Below are positions 1 through 13,200 of a stretch of 64,000 nt of DNA, one piece after another. Below the pieces are notes generated by a model. It made no database searches. It worked only from the letters and a program-made list of their open reading frames with translations, and had not been told where the DNA came from. How positions within the stretch are numbered: the first letter of the stretch is position 1; each line of letters opens with the position of its first letter. The translations under genes were made by a program, and so were the position numbers. Source of the DNA: Dicaeum eximium (Eukaryota; Chordata; Aves; Passeriformes; Dicaeidae); contig VWZP01004535.1 of the NCBI GenBank assembly GCA_013396995.1, positions 488,493 to 552,492 on the forward strand. Direction: 5' to 3'.

Positions 1-1032
1 TTGCAGTGCAGCTCCCATTGGGTGCTGTGCACTTTGCACTAGCAGTGGACACTTAATTTGATTTCTTGTTGCTGCTTAATTTGATTTGTTGCTGCTGGCT
101 TGCTGAGTTTTGCAGGGGTGCCTTGTGGCATGGCAGAGGATGTAGCTTTAAACAAACAGCTGGAGCTCTCTGCCTTGGTTTCCCCAGTGGCACAATGGGC
201 ATAATATTTCCATTCATATTTGCAGGGCTGAGGCATCACGAGTGAAGGTTTGAAAAGCACAGTGTCTACACTAAGTACAACTACTGTCAATATCTAAAAA
301 GTGCATCTGTTTGTACTTACCCTTTGTTCCATTCTCCTAAACATTTGAACTGTCTGATCTACATGACCAGTCCTGAGCCTCAAATAAGCATTTGAGATAG
401 GCCTTTGTTTCCCTTTTCTTTCTCTCCCTTCCCCAAATACATTCCTTTGAATTCTGAGTTTGGGGTTAAAAGTCCAAAGAGCTAAGTGCTGGGCATTGGA
501 AAGCAAATTAAATTTGCTGTCGGGGTCTTGCTGCCTCCTGGTGGAGAAATAACAATCATTCAATTGAGGCTGGCTTTGGGATGAGTTATGTCAAAACCAG
601 CAAGTTTATGAAAACGTTTTGGGAATATAATTTTCAAAATGTGCATTTCAGGACAAGGATTTGAATGCAATGAGTTGATCTTGAAAATGAAGCCTTGGGT
701 TGTTTCCTTGCATTGATGGCCACTATGTGTTCACACTTCCTTGTGCCCAAGCTGGACCCTGAATAACATGGACTGGTAAAGAAGTCCAGGTCCCTGCCTG
801 AGCTTGCTCATGGTCTTTGGAGTGAAATCATGGAGCAGATATGGCAGGGGCTGCTGATATCCAGGCATGATTTCATCTCTGAGTCAGTTTAATTCCTGAA
901 AGCAGATTGGAAAGTGAGCAAAATGTTTATGGCCTGTGCTCTGCTCTGCCAGATTCCCAGTGGTGTAGCACAGGCTGAGACCAACTGGGATTTCACTAAC
1001 GTGGTTTTCTCTTCTCTATCTGACACATGCAG
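1..1032 (+). other. LRRK1: LRRK1 intron, 3' part
   Basis: This is the end of the intron before the first exon seen, closing with the acceptor tgcag at 1028-1032. It holds a small tandem duplication near its left edge, listed separately. I see no coding or RNA feature. Confidence 0.85.
52..94. repeat. Two-copy tandem duplication
   Basis: Copies at 52-74 and 75-94 share cttaatttgattt followed by ttgctg, the second being 3 bp shorter. It is an intronic slippage-type duplication with no evident function. Confidence 0.7.
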
Positions 1033-1259
1033 GCTTTGTGTGTGAACTGGTCAAACCTCAAGCTGCCCTGGGTGGATCTGGACTGGCTGATCGATATCTC
1101 CTGTCAGATAACTGAGCTTGATCTCTCTGCCAACTGCCTGGTGTCCCTCCCATCCGTGATCCCCTGGGGGCTGATAAACCTTCGGAAGCTCAGCCTGGCT
1201 GACAATCAGCTGACAGAGTTACCCAGTGTGCAGAGCTCTGATGAGATCATTTGTACCAG
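1033..1259 (+). CDS. LRRK1: LRRK1 exon 1 in window: first LRRs
   Basis: The exon encodes two clear leucine-rich repeats, ITELDLSANCLVSLP and LRKLSLADNQLTELP, after the WVDLDWLIDIS segment typical of LRRK1. Length is 227 nt, leaving phase 2 (AG), completed by G of the next exon to give Arg. The donor AG|gttcgt is weak. The 455 bp intron that follows (1260-1714) holds nothing I recognise. Confidence 0.95.
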
Positions 1260-4200
1260 GTTCGTGCTCAACAAAGCTGAGCCTGCAGGGAGAGCAGCAC
1301 AGTGCAGGAGCTTCTTGGTCTGTTTTCTGTCTGCTGCAAGGTTTAGCTTAGGATTTGCCCCTCTGCATTCTCAGTGTTTTCAGGTTTGTTGTCAGGACAG
1401 TTGTGGGGACTTTTATTCTTGTATTGTCTCATGTTGTCTCTGCTTTTCTCTAGCTCTGGTGAGGCCCATTCCTCTAAGCTGGCTCAGAGTGACATTTACT
1501 GGCTAATACCAATGATTTGACCTGCTATCTATCCAGACCACCTCTCTCTGCTCCCTGGAAGGGTTAATTTTCTAATTAGGGTTTTATTTGTGAGGCACAT
1601 TTCAGGTGCTTTCATTCAGAACTGAAGCTGTCCTGCTCAAACAGATGTCTGTGGCAACAGAAGGCTTTGCTAGTGTTTTACTGATGCCTGACTGAGATTG
1701 TTCTGTACTCACAGGTTACTTGAGGTTGATGTATCCAGCAACAGGCTCTCCACTCTCCCTGCTGGATTCCTACATCTTAAAAACCTTAAGAAACTCATGG
1801 CTTCCAAAAACTATATGGAGAAGTTATTTGACGAGGAAAACAGTACGTACAGTCCAGTGTTTGGCTTGCATTTCAAGGCTGGGCTGTAGGAAAGCACCCA
1901 GAAATGTTAAAATAATGGCTTAAATGGCTTAAAAGCTCTCATGCTTATACCAAGGCCACAATGTTTCATGTTTTCCAGCAACTAATTGGATTGGTTTAAG
2001 GAAGCTGCAGGAGTTTGATGTCTCTGACAACAGGTTGGTGGAACTTCCAACGGTTTTTCTATACTGCTTCAAGTCCCTAAACATACTGAATGTTTCCAGA
2101 AATCAGCTGAAAGTGTTTCCAGATCCCTGGGCCTGCCCCCTGGTAAGTTGAACTGCTCTGACGAAGTTAGAGGCTGAAAAAGCTGTTGAAACAATGCAAA
2201 AAAAATTTGACTGTGATGCTTAAAAAGCTGTCAGATGCTTAAAAGGCTCTTCTGTAGGAGTGCCCCTGCAAAATTTGGTTTGTGGGTTTCAGATCCAGTC
2301 TTTCTAAGGTTCCACCCTGTTCTCACCATGTTGATGGCATTGGTGGAAAAGTTTTAGAAATGTGTCTTACATGGATGTATTAATTTTCTCTGTAGTTCCT
2401 CTGAGCACAAGTATTGTTAGGGTCATTTTACAAAACACCCAACTTTCACCAGAGGTAACTTTGCCCAAACCCATGGCAAACTAGGACATCTGTATCCACA
2501 CCCATCACTGTGACTTTATTCCTCATTTTTACAGGGGCAGCAGGGGAACAGTATCCTTGGGGAAGTGTTTGTTTATGGTTGAAAAGCAAATGGGGGTGGC
2601 TGATTTTCAAATAATTTTTGAAATACTTTTTGCCCACCAAGAAATTTGACCAGCAGTTGTGTGCATCTCCTTAGCAAACCCTTTGTGCCTGCATGCCAAA
2701 TCTAGATCAAGATATCTAAGGAGACCACCTAAAATTAATTTACTAAAGCTTTTGACAGGTAACAGCTGATCTACCACATTATTTAAAGAGATGGTTACTA
2801 CTCTGTAAGTGTGGGGCTTTTTATGTTTTCCAGAAATGTTGTAAAGCATCTAGAAACGCACTGGAATTCCTACCTGATGCATTGACTGTGTTCTGGAAAA
2901 ATCACCTGAGAGAAGTGGATTTTTCTGAGAATTCACTGAAAGAAGTTCCAGCAGGACTCTTCCAGCTTGAAGTAAGTGTCATTTCTTCATAGTTCTCACA
3001 CTGTTTTTCCTAATACTGACTCAGAGCTGAAACTGGCTGCCTGGTTAAGGTAGGAGCCCCTGTGCTGGTTTGAACTGGTGCAATTGCACAGAGTCCCTGA
3101 GCAGGCTGTGACCCCCTGAATCACCACATTCAGGCCCTCCTCCAGTGAGATGTATCTGGTTTCTGACACAGGTCTCTGAGAGCTCTCTGGATGTCTGTGG
3201 TTTGCAGAATTTGGGAGTGCAGTTTGGACAAGCCCTCCCTGTGCTCCCACCCCTGCCCAGGTTTGTTTTGGGGAGAGGTCTGAGGCATTGTCCTTGCACA
3301 GCTCCATGCTGACACTTGGAGAGAGCCCCACACCAGGAGCCAAGGGCAGGCTGGGCCCTCCTCCCAGGGGAACACCAATGATGGTAGAAACATTGGCTGT
3401 CAGGATTCAGTTTTCAGTTTTCCCTTTTCCTTCAGTGGCTCACTCTGTGTTCCTTCACCTTCCCCAAATCCCAGCAAAGCCCAGTTCTGCCTCTCTCCAG
3501 CACTAGAGGGAGCGTTTGGCACGATAATTCCCATTCCAGCCGCTGCTGGTTGTCCATCGCTTATGTCACATGGACACCTCATATTTTTCCAATCTAAAAA
3601 AGGGGAGGAAGGCCAACAAACTGCTTGGTGAGACACTGCTAATCCTGCTCGATGAAAAGGGGCATAAACCTTTTATATTAACGTGGAGCACATAAGACAT
3701 TTAACACACTTGACACTGAAGTCTCTGCTGGTGAAACATGATTTCCATGGGGTATAATTCATTAATATTGCTGTACTTCTGGCAGGAGATAATTCAGCTG
3801 ACATTCTGCTTTATCTCAGGTTTTTTGGGGGGAGCTAGGACTTGCTGGATAAACCTGGTTGGAAACTCTACAGACAGCACTGTTTTTCAGTGGAAAATTG
3901 GATTTTCAGCCAAATGAAAATGATTGTTTGAGCCTCAACATTATTAAGGGCAGATGGAAGAGCATAAACTTTACAAATCTGAATGGGAGCTGCATTTTTT
4001 TTTCTTTCATATTTCAGTTAAATTCAAAGGAGATCTTATGTTTAACTTGGTATTTCCAGCTGAGTCCTATCTGTGTGGTGTTAACTGTATGGTATCAATC
4101 AGCTTCACTTGTTTTTGAAATTCTTGTCTCTGCTGGGAGGGGGGAAAAAAAAAGATGTGTAACTTGTATAAATCTTGGAAAGTGAATATAAATCCTATCA

Positions 4201-7200
4201 ATTTTAATAGAGATGTCATAAAAAAAGCAATCAAAACTTTTCCTTGTGTGAAGTGGTTCAAGTTTTGCACCTTGATTTTGTGCGTGTACTGCAGGTATAA
4301 GCCCACTCTGACACCAGCTTGTACAGACACACACATTTATTAAATATATATATAATCCATACGTGGCATCCTGTGTGGGTAAATCAGACTGTTCTTTTCC
4401 ACTTGGAAAGGTTTCCTCACTGAAAAGTAAGATGTCCTCTTGCATGGGCTGTTTCCAAGTGCATCTGTCAGCAAGTGGAGCAATAATCTCCCCGGAGTGA
4501 GTGGTGCTGCTCCGTGCAGAACCTGCTGGGGACAGGGAGGAAATGTTTGCCTGCTGGGCAGCACGGACAGGATGTTCTGGTGAATAAGATGTACTTTCTT
4601 CGTGTTTCTGTTATTTAATAGCCACGCTTAAAAAGCTCTTTCTGTGTGTTTGGTGCTGTCTAACTCCAGGCTATTCCTCTCCTAGGCTTTGGTGTCCCTG
4701 AAGCTGCTGGGTAATCAGTTAGTTACGTTGCCTTCGCAGGATAAGTGGAATTGCAAACAACTTAAGTCGCTGGATCTTTCAAAAAATCAGCTTGGGAAGT
4801 AAGTGTTTCTTTCAATTTTTGGCCAAGAAAACAAAAGCTGAAGAAATAGCAGCAAACCAAATCCCTCGTGTTAACACAAAGGGTGTCAGGAGAGAATTAA
4901 TCACCTGCATAGAAGGCATTGATACCCACATACCATGTCCCCAAGTATATTGTGTGTCTGTGACAGTGATGAATTATCCTTTGCTGATTCTTTGGGTATG
5001 TAACACACTGTATCATTTATTAAGTGAATAGATTATTGATAATGGCAGTTTAATTTCTGAGCATGTAGGAATTTCTTCAGCCCAGTGTGTGGTTCATCAC
5101 TACAAATACAAGTTTGTGGGGAGCATATCTTAACCATAAACCATCTGGCTGGACTGCAGTTATTAGTTAGTGTGGGAGTATTGTTTTGGAAAAAATGAAA
5201 AGTCTTTGTTTTTTAAATGGAAGTATAACCAGCTGCAAGTTCATAGAGAAGATTTCCAACATAAAGGATTCTGTGATTCTAAGACTGATGTTAATAAGGC
5301 CATCCAATAAAAGATTGATGTTCTTCTGTTTAGAAATTCCAATAGAGATGTTTAACATAGAGAGTTAAAGGTCCTTTATCATCTCCAAAATTGCACTAAA
5401 TTGTGTCATGCTGATATCTTCTCATTTGGATGCCTGTCCAACACAGCTTTTGGAGTCCTTAGGAATTTCTGTGTCAGTTGCAAAAGACAAATTACCACTT
5501 TTTGAATGTCCCAGTGCATTTCCAGAGTCATGCTGGTGGGTCATCTTCTCTGAGACTCCCTGGGGAGGGTGGCCAGTGGCAGCAGATCGGTTCTCCAGCA
5601 CTTCTGGTGAAACTCCTTCAATTTGCTGTTTGACAACCACTTAACCCTGACACCCATAAAGCCAGGGGTCAAGTGCTCCTGCCCTGGGAGCTGGGAGCGC
5701 TGCCTTGAGGAGCTCTGTTGATTTGGCAGGAGAAAACCACTGGGCTGGACAAGTGTTGGTGGAGTCTGATTGCACAGCAGGTTTCAATCCCATCTCTCCA
5801 GAGCAGGTGGGATCCTGTGAGAGCTGTGAGCGTGGTCAGGCTCTTCCCTGTGTAGCTCAGCTCTTTTTCAAGATCTTTTCCCCACGAATCCCTGTTTTGT
5901 TTGGCCCACAGGAGCGATGAGGGGTTTAAAACGAAGAGGATTCCCTTTTTCACCACGAAGAGCAGGGTGCGTGGTGGCCCCGAGGCAGGTAAGGCACACA
6001 GCGAGTGCTGGCAATGCCAGGAGAGCTGGGAGGCAGCAGGAATCTGCAGTTTGGCTGGAGGGACAGCAGAATAAATTCCTCTGCAATTTGAAGTGCAACT
6101 GCATTTCATTAAGAGGAAATATGTTCAGATAAAGTGTTTCTAAAGAAATGATGCAGCTGGTTGATGCCACCAATATAGAAAGATGGTGTGAAACCTGTTT
6201 CTTTTGCTCTTTCATGAAGGTTATGCCTTTTCCCAGAGTACTGAGTGGCATGCTGAAGGGAATTTGCCCCATAATTATCCCTGTGACTCTTAGGATTGTT
6301 TCTGTTGCTGACTTTGTGAATGGCACATTTTCCCCTGCCTGTGATTTGCACCCTCAGTTTGGGGCAGAGCTGATGAAATGCACGTGAAATCCCAGAGAGA
6401 ACAAAGGGATATCTGAAGATGCTGCACTGCTTCCTGCTCTCTGTGGGATTCATCTGCATTTCTTTTGTTTGTTGTTTTATTTTAAAGCACTTGGGGAGTT
6501 TTCTCATTCTGGCTGCCTGCAGAATGCCTGGCTCTGAGCATTCCTTGCCAGGCACAGAGTGGGACAGAGCTGGCGTCGTCCTGACGCACATCCGAGCAGC
6601 CCTCGACCGCTCGTGGGAGGAAGAGGCCCTCCTGCAGCAAATCCTTCCCTCAGTTCCCCTGAAAACGGTGCCTGAGGTGAAGCTGGTAAATGAACCATGT
6701 GCAGCCATAGCTGTAGGTTAGAGCTGCAGATCCTCACCTCCAGCTGGCTCCTCTGGGAGGCAGAGGCTGTACCTGGACCTCTGGGCAAGGCTGGTCCTGC
6801 CTCGTTTTCCTGTCCCTGGAAGTGGAGGCTGCTGTGCTGAGTCAGGTGTGGGTGCCCCCTGAGGGGGAGAAGAGGTTGGTCTGTGCTGTTCCACAGGCAG
6901 GAAATGGAAATAGAAATGCTGTGACATTGTTGGAATATGCAACAACTGGGAAAGGAGTCTGAACCTTGTGGATCTGTGGAGTCTGACATATCCTCAGAGC
7001 TTTGCTGTGAAGTGCTGCAGCAGCATTTCCCAAAGGGGAGAGAAGGGCAGGAGCAGCAGGCAAAGGCAGCTAAAACCAGCTCTAAAAGGGAATTGCTGTC
7101 CTAATGGAAATCTCTGCATGCTGCAAACCCAGCATAACCCCCTGCAGAAAGCAGGAGAGGATGGGCTGTGGAACAGCCGTGGCACGTTACACCCTGGTGC

Positions 7201-10200
7201 AACCTGGAGCTGCTTCAGGTGGCCTCAGGTAGCAGGGGGGCACAGAGTAGCCCACCTGGCTGGTGCCACGGGTGAGCAGCCACAGACACAGAGCAAAGCC
7301 AGCTCATCCTTTTCTCTCTGTTCCTCTGCCAAGTATAGCTTGGTGAGACAAGAGGATGAGGCCAAGAATTTAAACATCAAGAGAAAACAGAAGCTGGGGT
7401 ACATCAGCTGCTCACAGAAGTCTCCTGCTGAGGTGGGGGTGGACAGGTTTTCATATGATTTACCAACAAAGCTGTTTACTTAAGTCTGGGTTATTTAAAG
7501 GGAATAATTTATGGGTTCTCACTATACTTGATTGATAAGTCTCAGAATAACTTCTTGCACATGCATGTGTGGTGTTGGTAGCGTTTATTCATCCAAAAAT
7601 ACATTTTCAAGATGGGATTTGTTTTAATTTTTCTACAGTCCTTTTAAAGAAAATTTGAGCTGAAGCCAGAGAAATCATAACTCATGAATAAATAATTACA
7701 ATTCATAAACACCTCGAGCTTACTTCCAATATAGTACACTCCTTTCCACCTGGGACTCTTTGGTGAATTCAGAGTATTGCTGCTATTTTAGGAGTTTGCT
7801 CCTACATGTCCAAGAGGGGCTAAATCTGTCTGTGCCTAGGTACCTACTGAAGGGCAACAATGCAAAGTTTAAGTCCAGCAATGAGCCAGAAAGGAAGTGA
7901 ATGGCATCCATGAATAAACCTGCTGTTCTCCTAAAATAATCCCAAAGATGATTTTTTAATTTGAAAACTCAAAGGCAGACTGTGACACTGCCCACACCAG
8001 ACAGTCCTGTCACGTATATGAAACACCTCTGCAGACTGTGGGACTCTATCTTGCTCCTTTTCTGATCACAGCTCAGGCTGGAAGTGCTGTTAATATTAGA
8101 TCTGGGGAGTTTTCTCCTGAGAAAACCTCTTCCATTTTTTTTTCCTCTTTTTGACTAAGGCTAATTACAGTTCCTCACATCTTCGCTGTAAAGGAAGAAG
8201 ATCTTGGTGGAAGTGGAACTGTCTCACCCCTCAGGAAGGGAGAGTCTTGCATCTCAGGGAGTTGCTTTGATTGACCAAGGAGGCAGCAGATGGTGCTGGT
8301 TGTACTTTCCTAATCAGACTTCAAACCTGCCTGGTTTTCCTTCATTCTGGGATGCTCTTTGGTAGATAAATGTGACACCCTCAATACAGCAACACAATCC
8401 ATGGCAGCTTTTTGTGCCTCTGTCCCAGCCATTTCTGGAGTGAAATGGTGTTCTTTGGAACTTGCAGAGCTTCCCTTTGTTTGAACCTCTCCAGCAGCAG
8501 CAACTCAGCCATGCAGCTGAGGCTCTTATTGCTTGGGTTGCTCCCAAAATATGCAAGATGCTCCTCAGGCATGGAGGAAATTCCCTGAGTGCTTCATCTA
8601 AAGCAGAACAGAGCAGCCAACACCAGCATGTTTTAGAGACAGCATAGGTCAGTCTGTCAGCTCCAGTTTGGGTTTTCTTCTCTGTTGTTACTGACTTTGA
8701 TCCACCATAAATTACTGCAGGATTCAACATAGGGGCCTGAACATAAACTCTGACTGGCTTCTGGCTTTTCTCAGGTAATATGGAAAAAACACTTTGAGAA
8801 CCAGCTGTGCCCTGGCTGTGCCCTTTCAGTGCCATGCTAAGAACCAGTTGTGCCTGTGGGATGCTCTCTCAGTGCCAGCTGTTAGGCTGCAGTAGGAGCA
8901 GTTCACAAGATATTACCATGTATTCAACAGCAGGAAACAGGGTGCCACTCATCCCTGAGCTGTTTTGGCAGGCTTGGAGTTCCTCCCTCAGCACCCCATC
9001 AATCCTGGACACTGTCATCTTCCAACACTGACTTTAGGACGTTGAGATGTGAACATTGATGTTTGTTTGTCACTGAAGGCCGTTTGCTTTTCTGCTCTTG
9101 CTTGGTGACGGCCGCTGCCAATGGACATGACCTCATGTCCTGCCCACAAAGTTCAGGTGAAGCTCTTGGTTCAGAGCCTTGATGCCTGTTTTGTTGTTTC
9201 CTTTTTTAAAGGTGCATTTTGTTTCCTTTCTCGTTCCAGGTCCTTTTTTGGAGTTTCCAGCATTTCTGAGCGATTCTCTGGAGGTTCTTTATCTGAACGA
9301 CAATCAGCTGGACTCTGTCCCGCAGTCCGTTTGCCTCCTGAAAGGTTTAACAGAGCTTTATTTAGGAAAGTAAGTCCGTGTCCTGGAAAAGCTTTGCAGT
9401 GTTATTTCCATGTTGTTTCAGTGACCAGTCTTCTGTGGAGCCCCACCCCAGATGTCCAGTGCTTTTGAAGTCAGAAAGCTGGAAATAGTCAGCCCCTTGT
9501 TAGAACTGTGCCCATGGTTTGCTTTAGATAAGGAGGAGGCTGGTCTTTTGAGTTAGGGAAGATGATCTAATGCTTTGAACACAGGCCTGGGAATCTAATG
9601 TGCCTCTAGTTCATTCTGGCTTTTTGCTGTCAGTTTCTGTAGTGTTACATTCAATAACTCATAATTTTTGCCTTTATTTCCTCAACTATCCAGCAAAGAT
9701 GATTACATTTGTCTGCCTCAGAGGATAAATTGAGGTTATACATCACTTTTAGGATGGAAATTGCTATAAAAGTGCTGAGTAGTCTTATTAAAATGTTAAT
9801 GGAAGATTTCTGCAAGGATAGAATAGTGTAATCTGAGAGTCCGTGAGAGCAGCTACTTACACACAAAGCCTGGTTGTTGGTAGATTTATTTGTTTTTGTA
9901 CAGTAACCCTGGTATCCGAGAGCTTCCTCCAGAGCTTGGACAGCTGGCTAATCTCTGGCAGCTGGATATCGAGGAACTAAATATCAGTAACGTTCCTGCA
10001 GAGATCAGAAAAGAGGGTAAGGCTGATGCTGTGTATTCTTTATTAAATTGACTGAACATGCAATAAAATCTCTTCCTTTTAATGGTCAAGAGCAGGAGCA
10101 GACAGTGAATGCCTGAGCCCTCGTTGGGGTTAACTGGAATTGCACAGGGAAACCTCCTACTGGTATTTACAAATTTGATAATCAGTGCTAAACTCTGGCT

Positions 10201-13200
10201 GTAATGATCAATTTAAGACAGATCACAGTCTAAAATGATGAGTTATAAATGCAGTATTTCATTTGCAGTATGCATAAATTCTGTGGCTTGCTTCCTGAAT
10301 GTGGATATTTTAGGATATTTAGATGGTCTCTCTAAAGACTGAAATGTTTAGGATCAGCAGTCACAGTCCCATTGAAGTGACTTTATTGTGAGCTGCTAGG
10401 TTTTTGGATCTATTACAATGCTGTCTTCCTTTTTTTTTTTTTGGTGCATTTTAATCAGAAAATCCTGTGGGAGCAAAGTTATTAGGAATTATTCCTGCTC
10501 CAGCAGTATACTGTTGAAACCTCAATCTAACTTTAACTGGAAACATAAAAGTAGAGGGAAAAACAGAGTATTTTCCAATATTAAATTAGTATTTTATGTT
10601 TCCTTTCAGCTTCTGAAGCATAGGAGCCCCAGCATTTGTTTCTCCTTACAGTGCTCCATTGTGGAGCCTCCGAGCAGTGACCTTCTCCTGGGGTCTCTGT
10701 CTCAGGTTTGTCCGCTGGAGGTTTCTTTGTTTATTCTCAGCCCACAGCCAGACTGCAGGGGAAGCCTGAACTCACACACACGAGGTGTGTGCAGCAGTGG
10801 GGCTCTGCTGTCCCCGGGGCTGTCGTGGCTGCGGTCCCCAGCCCGTTGTGTCCCGCTCACAGGCCCCAAGACGGTGCTGGCCTATCTGCGAGCGCAGCTG
10901 CGGCGGGCGGAGAAGTGCAGGCTGATGAAGATGATCGTCATCGGCCCTCCCCGCCAGGGCAAGTCCACGCTGGTGGAGATCCTGCAGACGGGGAAGGTGC
11001 CCCAGATGATGCACAGCGATGCCACCATCCGCACAACCAAGTGGGAGCTGCCCAAGCCCGTGGGGCACAAGGCAAAGGTGAAAAGCGGTCGGGGATCTGC
11101 AGGCCCCGTGGGATGTGGGAGCCCTGCTCGGGCTGAAATTGTCCTTTTGCAAAGAGCAGTTTCCATTACCTCACAAGTGTGATGTGGTTTTAGACCCCTT
11201 GCAATTCTCTTTCATTTCCAGTTGGTACTAGAGGGCAGTTCTGTTTTCCTGGCTGTATTCTGAAGAGAGCCGTGTGTTGACCAGGCTGAAGTTCTGGCTC
11301 TCCCACCTTGAGTGGACACTGATTTTGAGAGAGTGCTTTAAATCAGCTTCTCTGCAGCAGATTGCGCTTTCATTTGGGACATCAGTACCTAAAGCTGGAC
11401 TTCCTTAATATCAGACCTATGCTAGGTGGGGAATGTGTGATCCAGGGATATCTAAGGCGTATCTCAAACACCCAAATCTCAGGTGGCTCATTCATGGAGT
11501 GTGTTGTACTGAACTCATTTGGAGAGCACTGATTTAATCCAGGCATTTGTAAGTGGCCCTGTCCACTGTCTGCAGAGTAGCCCAGGGATTAGGGAATGCA
11601 GAATTGGTCCCGAGGTCTTGTCAGAACTGAAGGGTTGCAAACACATCACTCCCCCTTCCCAGATGAGAGCCATGACCACCAGAGTGTTTTGGAAAGGGGG
11701 AAGGAGCCTGCTGAGTTCAGCTGTTCCACAGCAAAGAGTGCCAGGCCAGAGACAGAAAGAAAAGAGCAACACAGGCTGACTCCTTGAAGGGTAGACTTTG
11801 GTGGAAGAAGGGATTTGTGCATTTTGTGTTGAAGAGCAATTGAATAAAATAGAAGTGTAGACAGCACCAGAGACCTGGAGTGGAATCAAGACACTGAAGG
11901 GGTTTTTATCCCTATCTCTGAGTCTGTCTGTCCACACACACACTCACAGCTGAAGGTCTTTTGGATAAACAAAGCAGTCCTTGTGCTGGTTAGGGCTTGG
12001 TTTCAACAATATGGAAGTTCTTCCAGCTGTTTTTGGGAGACTTCACACAGATTGCACAGAATCAGAGCCCTGCTGAGATACTGAGCTCCTGGCTGAGCTC
12101 TCATAGGGTGACTTCCATGTGGGATTGGTCAGTACCTGGTCCCAGCCCCCTAAGCAGAGTCCACTGGGTGTTATGTGATGCTCTGAGGATGATGGCTGGA
12201 GGAGGGTTTGGTTTTGTGTTCTATCTCAGGGCTTTTGACTCTCCAGGGCCAAGTGATTTAGGGACAGAGCTTGCCAGGTATGCAGGTACTTCCTGCTGCA
12301 GCTGGGAGCCCAAATGCCATTGAAGCAGAGAGCCAGGCTCCCACTTAGTGCTGTCATGGGGCTGCACAGAGGAATGGATGCAGGGATACTGGGAAGAGAG
12401 CCAGGGCTGGAGAGGCCTCCATTTAAGCATTCCCCCAGAAATCAGTGAGTGATTCACAGCAACTGTGGTTCTGGCCCATCTCTGGCGTGGCACAGACGTC
12501 AGAAGCCTGGGAGCAGCGTGTAGGAGGTGTTTATGGAAGGCCTGAGAAACTTCCCATCTCCTGAGCATCTCCCTTCTGCTTGGCTCAGCTCAGCCTGAGC
12601 TCAGTGGAAGTGATTTCAGCAGGGGTTTCCTATTCCCCACAGCAGTGGCAGATAGGCAGCTTCAATGGTCTTGTCGAGCGTGGCACAGGCAAGGATGAAA
12701 CAGTTTCTATTACAGATGCAGTGAAATGCAGGGCTCAGAATGAGACCCTTGTTTGGACTGGAGAATCCCCAGCATAACTGGAGTTTTACCAGCATCAAGG
12801 GCACCTCTATCGTTTTTAGCAGCAAGTAATTAGTCTTGATTTCCTGTGGGGAAGTGGTAGCCATGCTTAACAATTGCTTGTTGATTTATCTTTCCTGGAG
12901 GCACAATTAGGACATTGAACCCCTTCTTGTGTCATACATTATGCAGGCGTAGGTTTATACTTCAGCTATTATCTCCCAGTGATTTACTGCCACGGTTTGA
13001 TTTGAACACTTCTCTTTGTCTAAGTAGGTTGATTCAGTGGAGTTCAATGTCTGGGATATCGGAGGCCCAGCGAGCATGTCTACAGTCAATCAGTGTTTCT
13101 TCACAGACAAAGCATTGTACATAGTGGTCTGGAACTTGGCACTGGGGGAAGAAGCTGTGGCAAACTTACAGTTCTGGTTGCTGAACATTGAGGTAAGAAG

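Noticed and set aside
5231..5290. CR1-like tail words (ggattctgtgattctaag)
   Set aside because: Only about 20 bp match, with no upstream CR1 sequence. It could be chance.
6109..6708. A 199-codon minus-strand frame in LRRK1 intron 6
   Set aside because: No similarity to any family I know, composition like the surrounding intron, and length within chance expectation.
10418..11182. A 254-codon plus-strand frame ending in exon 9
   Set aside because: Only 10863-11077 is coding. The first part is intron that happens to stay open, and the acceptor at 10862 with phase matching to exon 8 settles it.
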